From Calliphora vicina (Eukaryota; Arthropoda; Insecta; Diptera; Calliphoridae), in NCBI RefSeq assembly GCF_958450345.1, contig NC_088782.1, positions 4,225,501 to 4,289,500 of the forward strand: a DNA stretch of 64,000 nucleotides. The letters run 5' to 3'. Shown piece after piece: positions 38,651 to 51,241 of the stretch (position 1 is its first letter; every line of letters starts with the position of its first letter). A program made the position numbers and the translations under genes. The notes beneath the pieces are model-generated. The model had not been told where the DNA came from, made no database searches, and saw only the letters and a program-made list of their open reading frames with translations.

Positions 38651-40189
38651 TCAATCCAGCACTAAATATTACGTTTTTAAATTTTCGCAAATTTTTATAA
38701 CGATAAAACATGATGTTTCCAAAGAATATCTCAGAAAGTAATTTGAGAGAAGATTTATAATGTTGTAATTGACTTCTGTCAAATTTACTAAATGACTTAA
38801 TCTCATCCAATTAATCAATAAATTACAAATCAATAAACCTAGAATCGCATCCAATTAATCAATAAACCTAGAATAATTATTACACAATCTTATGAAATTC
38901 CATTTCAATGGAGCTTTAAATCACTCTGTTCATTAATGATTTGTTAAGCATTTATCTTAATAGGCTACACGTATCTAAGTAATTAAAGCTCACATGAACA
39001 AACTCTTGCTCATGCGCACCACCTCACTCAACTATTTATTAACGGAATTACGGAAGAAAACAACACAAAAAACATTAAGAAAACAAGTTGAAAATGACGC
39101 AAAGTGATTTATTGAAAACACGCGCCCAACACACAATTCTTTATGGAACAGATATCGAGCGTAGTTGTCAAATTTATCAATGGAAAATTTTTCCATAAAT
39201 GATGAACATTATTATCATCAGCAGCAGCATGATCATTGTGAGGCAAACAGCATTTCGCACAAATAAATTAAATACAATAACGACTACAAAAAATGTGATA
39301 ATAAGGCTTAATAAATAATCACACGTTGTTACCACAATATTATTAACGTATGTTCGTACATTTTTTATTTATTTAATTGTATTTTTTTTATTATTTGTAG
39401 TTTTTCAATATTGAATTGAATTGAAGAAAAGTATCGTGATCATGAGGCTTTTCTTTCACATCTACAAATTAAAGAAACGACATTGCAAAGAGTTAAAGGC
39501 AGGGGAAAAAATATTCACACGTCTGAACGTGAGATGGCAAAATAACAAAAACAGCAAAAGCAATAATAATAAAAAATAAAAATGTGGATAATTCATAGAA
39601 TTAAATACATGACTTAGAATAATTTTTTTGCTGAAAAGTTGTTGTGAATGATTTGAAAAACTATTCATTCAGTCATTATTATTTGTCTGTTGTTGTTTTA
39701 AGTATTTATGGATGTGTTTATGAAAACATATTTGTTTTAAAGTCTGATCTGATCTGTGAGTGTGTTTCGTTTGCTTTAATCCATCATGACGTTTGGGTTG
39801 CATTTAACACCACTGTAAGTGTGATGAATTTCAGATTCTCTGAATATTTAGTCTACTTAGTGCTGGCTGACGCACACGGCCCGTTGTGAGATTAAATGCA
39901 ATTAGCACGATTTCCAGTTGATTAGTAACCACACAATTACACACATTCATTTACACTTTAAATGTTCTACATATTTGGTTGTGGTTGTTGTTGTTACTTT
40001 TGTTAAGTAAGAAAAACAAAGATCAGCAAATCAGATCAGTTGAGACCATCCGCTAATGATGATGAAATCTTTGGTTTAACATTAGTTTCCTTTCAATCAC
40101 ATGCGCTTTAAGAAGTCTGCTTTGCTAACACTTTGTGCCATCAATTATACAGGGTGTTTTTATTCTAAAGATTTTAACAATTTAAAATG
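38651..40189. other. Intergenic DNA, no gene seen
   Basis: AT-rich, with direct repeats of AATCAATAAACCTAGAAT near 38830..38875. No coding exon recognised. Confidence 0.5.
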
Positions 40190-42560
40190 TTGTCCTTCTG
40201 TCTGTTGAAATCAATCAACTTTCCGAAGACCTCAAATATATAGCTTGCTACATAAATATGTCAGTTATAGTCCTAATTTGGTTGATATTTAAAATCGGAA
40301 AAATCAGCACACTCGATTACTAAGTCATAGGCAATATGGAGAAAAAATAAGAGAGAAATAAATCTTTAACTGCAAAACCCTTAGTCCGATTTAAATGAAA
40401 TTTAACATGCGCAAAGAATAAGTGTTGTCGAGTTTAAGTTTTGAATTTGGACCGCATGGTCACACCAGGGGTGCCCAAAGTAAGACACCTCGGGTATGTA
40501 CAGATTCGGAGATATTCGCATTTGAAAATAAATTTTCAATATTTTTACCCAACCTACTCTAGTTTTTTGATAACAGCGGGTCCAAATATTTCCTGATTTT
40601 TCTTTCATTGGACTAACAACAAATCTATATGTCAAATAGAAAAAGAATTTTTTAAAAATCGAAGTTAAATTCATTTGAATTAAAAAATTTCGGTTTTTCG
40701 CTAATTTTCTTTTTAAGTTATCTAAAAATTTTCTAAGAAGATGTATTAGGAATTTATACTTTTTGAAAAGCTAACTTTACATTAAATATTTTAAATGAAA
40801 ACAAATTAGAAAATTGTTGATACCGAGCGAACCAGGTTCATCCAAATAACACTTATTTTTTTTATGTAAAATTCAATTTTAGGGCAAAAATTATCAAATC
40901 GCATAGTCGATATCAAAATAAAGTAACCCATTTCCGATAACTTCGCCCCTGGTATGGATATTATAGCCAAAAAACTAAAAAATCCCATTTTTGGAATTTT
41001 TCAACACTCTTTCAGAAATTGCGGGTTTCCTGATTAAACGAAATTTGTATGTTCTAAATATATGTAATTAAAATAAAATTCAACATATTCAAACATAAAC
41101 AAATTTATTTTTCTTCTTAAACTTAACTTAAAAGCAATGGAAAAACAGACAATAAAGTTTCATATTAGCTTAGAAACCTAGTTACACTAGCAATAATTTA
41201 TAAGGTTCCAAATAAATAGCCAAGTAGTCGTCATGTACTGCAATTTATATGGCAAGATTTTATCATTAATTTGAGTACCTGATGTAAGTTTCGGAACCAT
41301 TTCCTGCTCTACAAGGACACCAACGTTTTTATCTAAAGCTTCACTTTTGACCACAGCTATTGTAACACCATACGAGGTATTCATCTCTACTACAGACAGA
41401 AGTACGCCCTTTAGCAATTCGATTTTTCTATCATGTTTTAAAAAAGAATCTCCTATGGTCTCATTTTTCAAAGCTCGTTCGAACAATTCTTCGTAGCCTC
41501 CCTTCAGGCATGATTTGGTAGGTGGTAATATGTCACTGTTACTAACTTTTTGCTTAAGGGTTTCTCTCATTGTTTTATTTTTCTCCTCGCGCTCTATAAG
41601 TTCTGTGGTTACATTATCGACGGATTCTTGAGTTAATATGGGAGTATCGATAATTTGAGAGGGTTTCGGTGAACTACATGCAAAGGTATTAAACGGATCA
41701 TCAAGCTTGTTATTAGAATTATTTAATGGGAAACACTTGCTATTTGGTGGCTTTTCAAAGGATGTACAAGCATTATTACACAATTTTGGTGTGGCACTGG
41801 TAACATTTAGTTTATTGTAACGCAAACATTGAGTTTGCACCTGGGTTTTGGCACTGTGTTTACGTCTGCCAAAATTGAAACTGCACGATAAATTATGACT
41901 TTTATTTGAAGAGCTGAATTCATTAAAACTTTGATCCATTTTAGAAGCAATATCAAATCTATATTAACGATTCTATTATCTATTGGTTCCAAAATGCTGG
42001 CCATTAAATAGGCAAAATCATTTTCAATACAAGTTTCTTTGCGGCTGCACTCGCCAGCGGAAATGTTGGGAACATTTTGGACGGCAATGACTTCAAGAGT
42101 TTTATATCGAGTGGCATAGTTATATTTTCTTTTTGCTGAATTATTAAAACAGATGGACGAATTCAAATTGGAACTCTTCTTTGTATTTGTTAAACTGCTA
42201 GATGGTGTTTTAAAATTCCCAGAATCATTTTTTGTTGAGCAGCTTTAACCGCGCAAAGTATCGTTGGCATTCTTTTGAAATTTATTTGATTGTATCGAGG
42301 TTTTGCATTTTTTCTGACGTTTCTTAGGAACGTTGCATATTATGTTATATTTTTCATTTTGAAGTTTATCATGATAAAAATTTTTCAGGTATAGACAGAG
42401 GGTTAATCTTATATGTCAAAAAGTGAGCGCAGTATGACAGTTCGTTTGAGAGTTTATTTTTCAATTTTCAATAGAAATTGTAAGATTCATTCAAAAATAT
42501 TCATAAATAAAAATTTAATTTCAATTTGAAAAATTTGTATCTTTGCAAAAACTCAATTTA
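40190..42560 (+). mobile_element. mini-me copy-B-like block interrupted by a 1.4-kb coding remnant
   Basis: 40190..41050 matches the internal block of copy B (shared words CCCTTAGTCCGATTT, GACACCTCGGGTATGT, GATATTATAGCCAAAAAAC). The next part of copy B (ATTCATAAATAAAAATT, TTCAATTTGAAAAATTTG) resumes at 42500..42560. The stretch between, about 41050..42460, is foreign. The 5' and 3' ends of the element are not clear. Confidence 0.55.
41187..42390 (-). pseudogene. Unrecognised intronless coding remnant, likely a retropseudogene
   Basis: The minus strand reads in one frame from about 42390 to about 41945 with a single stop (near 42245). It contains VPKKRQKKCKTSIQSNKFQK and ENDFAYLMASILEPIDNRIV. 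After a frame change near 41945 it continues as a 250-codon frame (41939..41187) with KMDQSFNEFSSSNKSH, FNFGRRKHS, SCLKGGYEELFERALKNETI and KIELLKGVLLSVVEMNTSYG. The composition is protein-like: Lys/Ser/Asn-rich in the first half, helical charged in the second. There are no introns, and one stop plus one frameshift. I do not recognise the family. A basic nuclear or mitotic protein is possible but unproven. A live gene using non-obvious splicing is the alternative. Confidence 0.45.
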
Positions 42561-45152
42561 ACTTCTGTTGGTAGCCACTCGATTTTAATCTGAAAAACTT
42601 TGTTCCCAATCTAATGATTCCATTATACATATCTATAGATTTTTTCGGTTCTAGCAACTGAAAGTCTATTGACAAACTTAGGTCTAAAACCCAACACAGA
42701 TTCGTAGTAGCAACCGAACATAGAATTTGTCGATTCTATCAACAGAAACTCAGATGATAAAGAAGAATTTCGGTTGAAGCAACCAAACTTTTGATACCCC
42801 TTCTAAAATTTTGTAGCCACAACTGTAAAATTCGATCTCTAAGGTAGAATCATTCGATTATCAACATATTTGGTTGATATCACGAATCTGTTATCTCTAT
42901 GTAGCTGTTAGTACAAATGTCGCCTATTAAAACTAACAGATCATGGTTAAAAACCCTTTAAATATAAATTTTAAAGTAAGGATTTGCACCTCATTAGTTT
43001 CATTTTTCAATGCTCTCAAAATACACGTTGTACGAGCATTTCAGAAATCTCAATGATTTCATACGAGACACGTTGCTGCTAAAACAAACGCTGCTAAATC
43101 TGCCGTTTATTTAGATCTTGGCCGGGCGCCAGACATATTAAGCTGCTAAAAAGGTGCTAGCTACACTATCTGTCCATGTTTGGATTTGTGCTAATCACAG
43201 TTTCAGTTGAAGTATTTATTTATTTTCTGTTTTGTTTTTATTGGATTTTACAATATTTTTTTTCCAATAAACTGTGTTGATTTTGCAAAATCACCGAAAA
43301 TTCCAAGAATTCACAAAATGCTCACGACGAAGAGCAAAAAGATGTTTCATGATGATTTGTGAAAAAAAAAAGATTTTAGCAACGATCAAGCAACAGATAT
43401 TTAAGTGTTGCGGCTGAAAACACCCCCCAAACACACAATGATCTGAAACAGAAAACAAACAAAAAAAAAAGCTAAACATCACTGAAGGATAATTTTAGCT
43501 GTCAGAGAACTGTTGATGTTGACGACGATGATGATGATCATGATGCTAGTGGTGATTGGCTATTAAGAAAGTCTGAATCAAATACAAACGACCTTGACTG
43601 TTGCAGTATTAAAGTTGAAACACTTGAACCTTTAATAACAACAGCATTTTTAATGTCTCAAATTTTATTTATTAATTTTAGTCCAAAATTTAAATTAATT
43701 TAAAGATCATGAAATTTGTAAATAAACAAGCCATTTTGTCCATAAATGACCCAGGATCTTTAGATAGTTTTAAACAATGAGTGATGGAAGAACACTGAAT
43801 AGAATCAGCGTTTAACAAGGTCTAGATATTAAATGAAGCAACATCTTAAATATGTACGTCTACAATAAATGTTTACTCAATATTCACTGGGGTATCGGTC
43901 AACATCAACAATAAAATATTAAACAGAAATAAATCGAGAAACCCATACACATCTAAAGACAAACACAGATACTTATTCTCACAAATGTATAGGTAACTGT
44001 GTCTGTAGTTTAAAAAAAAAAATAACTTCAAGTTCCGGCTGACAGGCATTAATTATATTTTTAAGCTTCAATTTAAGCGCACGACTCTTAAAACTTATTT
44101 CAGATTTGTTGTGTTTGTGTCTGACTGTCAGTTTGTATAAATATTGTTTTATATCATTCGACTGACTGAGTGACTGAGTTTTTTTTTTTTTTTTTTGTTA
44201 TTGTTTTAGTTGTCACGGGATATATACGAGTATGTACTATATATTAAATTTTATTATTTTGTATTATTCACTACATCTGGAAGTTAAAGCATGTGACTGA
44301 TTGAAATGAAACAAACACCTCTTTTTAAGATTTGTTTTCTTTACTTTACAAAATTAACTTAAAAAAATTAAGATTTTTAATGTCCATTAAATGCTTTATA
44401 ATTTTTTGTTTGATTTTATATTCAACTGATACAAATTATAGCCGATTTGATGCCTCATCATGTGAATCACATGTAAAAAAGTCAAAGCATTATAATTTGA
44501 ATTTCTATTGCATTAAAAAAGTTCTGTTTGGGTTTTTAAGTTCTATAAAAAAATTAAATTTTTAGTTCCAGACTTTGGACTCTCTATTTAACACTCTATA
44601 GATCGAAGTCGTTCGGACTGTTAAAATTGGGTTTACAAAACCACCTGGTGACTCAGGCATATATCGCCTATACTTCCCAGAATTTTTTAATTGACAATTG
44701 GCAAAATCGATATTTAAAGATCAAACAAAACGATTTTATTATTTTAGTATACATATATTAAGATTTCAATAACCTGCAAAAATTAAGTACACTCACCCAA
44801 TGTAGGTTTTCTGAGATCATAAAACTCTTAAGCTTGGTACCGTTACTCCTATGCTATTAGTTTTAGAGAAAAGCAGCTATACCACATTACCCTCCTATAC
44901 CACATTACCCGAACTTATTCTATATAACGGGAATCGAACACGCAACCCTCAGATTTATACATATGTAGTCCAGCATATTATCATATCAAAATCAACACCC
45001 TAGGTGACGAACTAAAAGATGGAATGATCATTAATATTTCCAATAAAGACTGATTGCTAAAACTAAACTCCTCTCTAGTCATAGCGATTACATTAAATAA
45101 ATGATTATGCACTTTGATCCGCTATTCGTAACGAGTACGATAACTTTCACCC
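42561..45152. other. 2.6 kb of intergenic DNA, no gene seen
   Basis: No coding exon recognised. The short frames near 43291 and 44332 are of low complexity or lack features. Confidence 0.5.
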
Positions 45153-45543
45153 ACACGCAGAGAAAAAATATAATTGGGCATGGTTACTGTAACCAATTCA
45201 ATATTGTTACAAGTTTTTTAACTATATTATAGTCACAGTAACAGTAAACAAATATATGTTTGTGGCAACCATATTTATGATGAATAATTTTATCATAATA
45301 TGTTGTTCTCAGATTATGATAAGCCTTAAGCCGAGAGCAACATAATATGATAAGTCCTTCATCATATGAATGGTTGTCACAAACATATATTTGTTTACTG
45401 TAACCATATATATGGTTGATGCAATCATGTGAATCGTAAATTAACCATATTATGGTTACCACAATCATGTAAATGGTTACTGTGACTATAATATAGTTAA
45501 AAAACTTGTAACAATATTGAAATGGTTACAGTAACCATGCCCA
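45153..45543. mobile_element. Foldback element, copy 2 (one arm deleted, one end lost)
   Basis: It begins ACACGCAGAGAAAAAATAT like the copy at 6987..7477 and shares its arms. The central loop is in opposite orientation, the left arm lacks about 100 bp, and the right end stops at CATGCCCAA without the terminal TTTTTTCTCTGCGTGT. Confidence 0.8.
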
Positions 45544-48394
45544 ACCACAATAAAAATTAATAACGATAATATAATGAAACATGTCACTTCCGATCGCGAG
45601 GGTATCACCAGAGTACTGAGAGGCTGCTTAATATATTTAGATTATGCAGTCGATATGTGGTGTCATCCTTATTGTACCATATAACTGACTAGAATGTATG
45701 AGTCCTTAACACTTACATACATAAAAAAGTTTGTTTGTTTTTTTTTAACATCCTTGACTCTTAATCATCACTCCAACAAAAATTCTTACTAAAATAGATC
45801 ACACTCTTACGTACGTCAAAATAAATCGTATGTCTCATCATTGTCTGTTCGCCTCTGGAGTGTTCATGTGAACGTTTAACGACTTGTTTTGCGATTATTC
45901 TCGTTGTTATTTAAACAATTTATTTTTTTTCTTATTTCATTTTCAATATTTATTTCTCTTATTTTAATTTGATTGGCGTGTGACGATGACGGCAACAATG
46001 ATAATGACAGTAGTAGTAGTAGTGGTGTTGGTAGTGGTGACGGCTGGCGATATTGAGATTCACGAGTATTCAAACTGAACACGTACGCCATACATTTGGA
46101 GTATATGTATGTATATTGATTGAAATATGCCGACTAGCCGGCGGTGTGGACGAAATTGAACCCGTCTTTAGCATTGAAATTTTATTTGCGCCTTTTAAAT
46201 TTGATTTATGTATGTAGTATAGGTTTATGTATCGTATATTTTATGTATTTATCCTTCATTCGATGAGATATCGCTACAAATAAAAATATGGATTTTGCGA
46301 TTTTTTAAATTAAATTTAAACATTTCCTACAATTCTTTAAATGTGGCAAGTTTTTATTTCTCTCTACATTTAATCATTTAAACAAAAACTTTATATCAGG
46401 ATATCACGAATATTATTTTATATACTGCAGTATCTAAGTATATTTTTAATTAATGGGAATTAAAATGACATTAATATTATAATTCTCATTTACAGTTTCG
46501 TCTTTTTAAACTTCACTATATTTTGTCTGAAACCAGACCCACGAGATATTCCGATTTAACTGATAATGGCTTCTGCAAGTCCTTACTATTAATTAGTCAC
46601 TGTATTCGTTCCAAGTAACCAGTTATTGTATTGATGTCAAAATAATGGCTTATTTCAATCAATATTTGTAACGCCACGTCTAAATTAGCCATCGTCGTTA
46701 ACACGAAGGCTGTTCTATGCTGCAACCACTGCTGCTACAACAACAACTGGTCGGCAGAATTACAAACGCAAATGGGCTGTACACAGCCCCATATTTGTGA
46801 AGATGGTTACATAGATTTAGGCTTGAATCAAATATTTGATATATTTTTTCCACCATTCAAAATTTTAGAATTAAAAAATTTACATATTCAACAGAACACA
46901 CATAAAATACTTTTATTTTAATCAGATCGGAAGTTTTTTATTTTACAAATGGATGCTTGACGTCAAAGCCTGTAGTTAAATAAAAAAAAAATAATAAAAA
47001 AAAACAAAAGAAAGCCAGTATTTTTATATTTAATTCCTACATTTGTATTTTTTTAAAATTGAAAAAAATAACATTCTTAGACTTCTATAGACTGATGGAC
47101 AAACAAACAAATAAATGTTTTTATGTTATTTATAAACTGACAAAATTAGCATTTACTCCCGTTCAACAAGTAGTAGGTACCAGTATTATTCTGGCTGGCT
47201 GGCTGACTAACTAATTAAATACCTCCCAGCCTGTAAAAACAAAAATATTTGTTTTATACGATTTATATCGTATTGTGTAGATCAGTCAGTCAGAATCATT
47301 TTCGCATTTGAATGTATGATGAAGATGTATTTGGAATCATTTAATGTGTTCGCAACGTACCAGTGTATCCAGTATTCAACAAATAATACATTTATATTGC
47401 TTTTGTCAAATGGGTCATTGTACTTCTAAAATAACTGGCAAAATATCGACCTTGCTAGACCTTGAATACATTTTTAATTTCAGTATTTTTTTTTTAAATT
47501 TGTTTGTAGTATATTTTCAATTCTCTTGTTTACGGTGTTAATGGGTGAATTTATGTTTTGGTTGTTGTTGCTGCTGCTGGTGACGACTGCTGGCGTTAAT
47601 GAAAAATTCTTACAAATCATTAATTCCTCTATATACCTAGTCGATGTGATATTTAAATCAGCATTTTATTTGTGGCGTTTTTATTTAAAATTGTATTTTT
47701 GTTTTGTTCTAAAATGGCGTCTGGCATACATATATTCCATTGTTGTTTGGTTTTATTGTGGGGTTTTGGGTTTTTTTCTTCTACTAATGATCGGTTTGGA
47801 ATTTGCCAAATTATAGATTTCAATTTTATTTTTCTGTCTGAAATGTAGACGTCGTTGAGCAACAACAACATGTAGTTTGCATTAATTAATCACGTTTTGT
47901 TATTGTTATTTCTATTATACATATGCATACAAAATACACTGAGAAAAACTGAAATTGGATTTAAAAACATTTATAACATATTTCGGTATAGTTCGGGATA
48001 ATTTTATTAGACTTAAATAGTTGACGAAAAAGCGTAACCACTAAAAAATCGACATTTCCCTTTGCATTGAAAACATATTTTTTTTCCAATAAACATGATT
48101 CAGTTTATAAAATATTACAATATCATTGTTTGACATTATTTGCTCTTATAAATGCAATCTAATATCAAAGAATGGAAAATAGTGGTTACGTTTTATTCGT
48201 CAAATATTTGATCAACTATTTAACGTTTTATAATAAAAAAGTTTTTTACTAAAAAAAATCTGTATTTTAACTAAAAAAAAGTTTTTCATAAAAATAGATT
48301 TTCCAAAACAAAGAAATCCGTTTTTCATTAATAAAATGTTTTTTACTAAAAACATAATTTTCCACAATTTGAAAAAATATGTATGTTTCCGAGC
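45544..48394. other. 2.9 kb of intergenic DNA, no gene seen
   Basis: Simple-sequence patches (GTAGTAGTAGTGG near 46010, GTTGTTGCTGCTGCTGG near 47563) but no supportable exon. Frames at 47344..47541 and 47526..47816 are hydrophobic by T-richness only. Confidence 0.5.
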
Positions 48395-49335
48395 AAAAAG
48401 AACTTCTCATATCTTGAGGCCAAGAACGAATCAAGCCAATATCGGATACTCTGTTCAAAAGTTAAACGTATCCCAGAGAGAGCGCTTTGCTTCGATTGAA
48501 ACAAATAGTGGTCGAACGGAGCAAGGTGTGCACTATAAGGCGTGTAAGGCAAAACTTCTCAACCACTTCATTCTAATTAGTTTTTAACAGCCATTGCTAA
48601 ATGTGGCTGAGTGTTGTCATAATTAAATATTTCGGTTTCATGTCTGACCGTATATTCCGGTCGTATTTTGGTCAATGCAGGTGCCAAATTACCGCATTCG
48701 ATATCGAGTAAAATTTATCGTAATTTTCTTATTTGAGATTATGGCATTCGATATCGAGCAAGAAATTTCATACAATTTATCATAATTTCGATATCGAAAT
48801 TATTTTTCGATCACGCTCATTCGATCACGAATGAGGTAATTTGGCCCCAGCTTTCCCGTGATGGTCTGGCCAGATTTCAGCAGCTTTTGATCCCACCAAA
48901 TACAGAGAATTACCTTAGCGCCATGGATATTTGGCTTTGGCTTCGATTCGGCTGGTTGGCCGGGCTTCACATACGATCACTTACACTTTGGGTTATCGTA
49001 ATGGATCTATTTCTCATCGCAAGTAATACTTCAGAGCAAAAATTATTTTCTTTTATAGCATTCAATAATCACTTCGGACATGCAAAATCGTCTTTCAAGG
49101 TATCACGGCTTCATTTCGTATGGTTCCCAATTTCGTTGCTTTTGGGTCTTGTTGGTTTTGAGAAAAATCTTCATGGATTGTGTTCAAACTTTTAGGGCTG
49201 GCCTGTGCGATCTTTGTTCTCCGTATCAAAATTACCACTTCTGAACCGTAAAACCATCTCTCGCACGTTGAAACGGATGAAACACATTCACCATCGAAAA
49301 TTCAACATTTTCGAAGCTAAAAAACAAAAATGTTC
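48395..49335 (-). pseudogene. Degenerate mariner (copy 7) carrying a small MITE
   Basis: Minus-strand mariner blocks run from SIRYWLDSFLASRYEKFF (48552..48346 frame) through HDN-like and PKPNIHG-like regions to the N-terminal FQR region near 49260. Frameshifted throughout. A 169-bp MITE interrupts it at 48680..48848. Confidence 0.8.
48680..48848. mobile_element. 169-bp MITE inside mariner copy 7
   Basis: Inverted ends GGTGCCAAATTACCGCATTC and (reverse) GGGGCCAAATTACCTCATTC, with repeated CGATATCGA words inside. Mariner sequence resumes on both sides, so it is a later insertion. Confidence 0.7.
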
Positions 49336-49623
49336 TTCATAATAAAACAGATTTTTTATTAAAATAAAAAATGTTTTCTCCAGAAACTCAATTTTTTTAA
49401 TTTTTTTCTAGGAACAAAAAAATTTTGAAAATGTAAAATTTGGGATTTATAGCCTGTTTCACAATATCGAGTGAAAAATTTCGTTTGCATTCTAAGTGAA
49501 AGAAAACTGATTCGTTCACATAAATATGAAGTTAGGGAAACCAAAGTTTTGTTTTCTTTCATCTATGGGTAAACATTAAAATATTACTTCAACCGAAAAT
49601 TCGAACTTCAACTCCGCAGTTGG
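49336..49623. other. AT-rich spacer
   Basis: No coding signal or repeat boundary recognised. Confidence 0.4.
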
Positions 49624-50157
49624 CAGTTATTATTCAACGTAAAAATAAAAGTTTGCATGAAACTCTTAAAAAAAGAGGTTTAAATAGCCGTCATAAAAAA
49701 AAACTCATTTAAAGAGTTTTATTTTCCCCTCAGAAATTAAAAGTCATTTGAGGAGTTTTAATTTTACCTTCAGAAAAAAACTCTTTTCGTATTTTTCTTC
49801 TTTTTTCAGTATCTTTCTTTATTGAGTCTATCTGATATAATGTTTGTAGTAATTTATTTGTTTAAGAAAAAAAAAACAACAATTAGATAATAGGAATCAA
49901 ACAATAACAAATCAAAATCCCACTTGCTTTTATTTTAATTTCATTTATTCAATTGCAAGGGGCTTTACAAATTGTAATGATCTGACCAGAGGCTAGTTTT
50001 AAGTGTCAATTTAAAATAAAACTCCTTAAATTAGTTTTAAGGAAGGAAAAAATAAAACTACACAAATTAGCTTATTTTCTGACGGCAAAAATAAAACTGT
50101 TGAAAAGAGTTTTTTTATGACGACTATTAAAAACCCTTTTTTTAAGAATAATAACTG
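49624..50157. mobile_element. 534-bp MITE with long inverted ends
   Basis: The left end CAGTTATTATTC and the right end GAATAATAACTG are inverted. The arms continue as TTAAAAAAAGAGGTTTAAAT...CGTCATAAAAAAA at left, with the reverse complement (about 80 bp) at right. The interior is A/T-rich with AAACTC and GAGTTT runs. No convincing target duplication. Confidence 0.55.
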
Positions 50158-51241
50158 TTTTAGATGGATTTTTTTTAAAAGTCACAAAATAACTGTTATA
50201 AAATAACTTTAAAGGTCCCTGGATAATTGTTATTTTATTGCCAATCGATTTTTAACAGTAAGAGAAATAAATCCAGGGGGATTTGGAACAAAAAATCGCA
50301 AAGTAATCGTTGGTTGCATCGTTATTTATTAATGGATGAGATGGCAAGATCACTGCATTTTACTATAAAATTATTTATTGAAGTTTGTCACAGTGTAAGG
50401 AATGACAAGCCGAAATTATCATAAAATAAAATGAATATGCAATTATAAGTAGGTAGTATGTATGTATGAAAATAATTTTATGCAAATAAATACACACTTT
50501 GTATTTAAAAATATATATGTATCTTTATCTTAATATTATTTAAATGATATTATCAGTGTATCTTATTACTGTTATTGTTGTAATAGTTGTGACGTTTGAC
50601 TTTTGAATGGAATTTCACAAAATCTCACCAAAATTACTTCCAATTATTTATTAGCTGTATTGGCTATTGTTGCTATTTTATTTGTTTAGTTTTTGTTTCA
50701 GTTTCACGCTATTTCTATATTTCAAAGAATTTGCTATTTGTCATTATAGTTATTATTGTTTTTCTATACAGCTTCACACACACCCCCTACCCCTCTTTGG
50801 ACTCTATGACCATAATTATTGCAACTCATACGTAGAGCCAGCTCGTAATCAACTGACACTACTCCGTACCAGTATCGGGTTTTTCTGTTGTGTTCGGCTT
50901 AAATAAAAATATGTCTGACAGTCAGTCAGTCTGTGTAACTGTCAATGCGACTATTTTTAACGTCTGTCAGTTAGTGACGGTAGAAACAGTGAGAGAATTT
51001 AAAAATAAAAATAAAATACAGCAAAAAAAACGTTAACTAATAGTTTTGTTCAGTTGAAAGCAAAAAAATATACAAAACTTGATTGGAGGCACGCGCTTAC
51101 AGATTTTATTGTTGTTATTGTTATTATTACTTACTATATGTTTGGATGGATGGATGTATGTATGTAGTATTTATGTACTTCTTATCACTTGTATGAGAAG
51201 GTATGACGAATTGTATAGTTGTAGTTGGAACGTTTTGTATT
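50158..51241. other. Intergenic DNA, no gene seen
   Basis: AT-rich with no supportable exon. Confidence 0.5.

Noticed and set aside
44929..44998. tRNA-like stretch on the minus strand (GTTCGATTCCCG preceded by an anticodon-arm-like segment)
   Set aside because: A T-arm-like word is present, but no matching acceptor stem or D arm could be paired around it.
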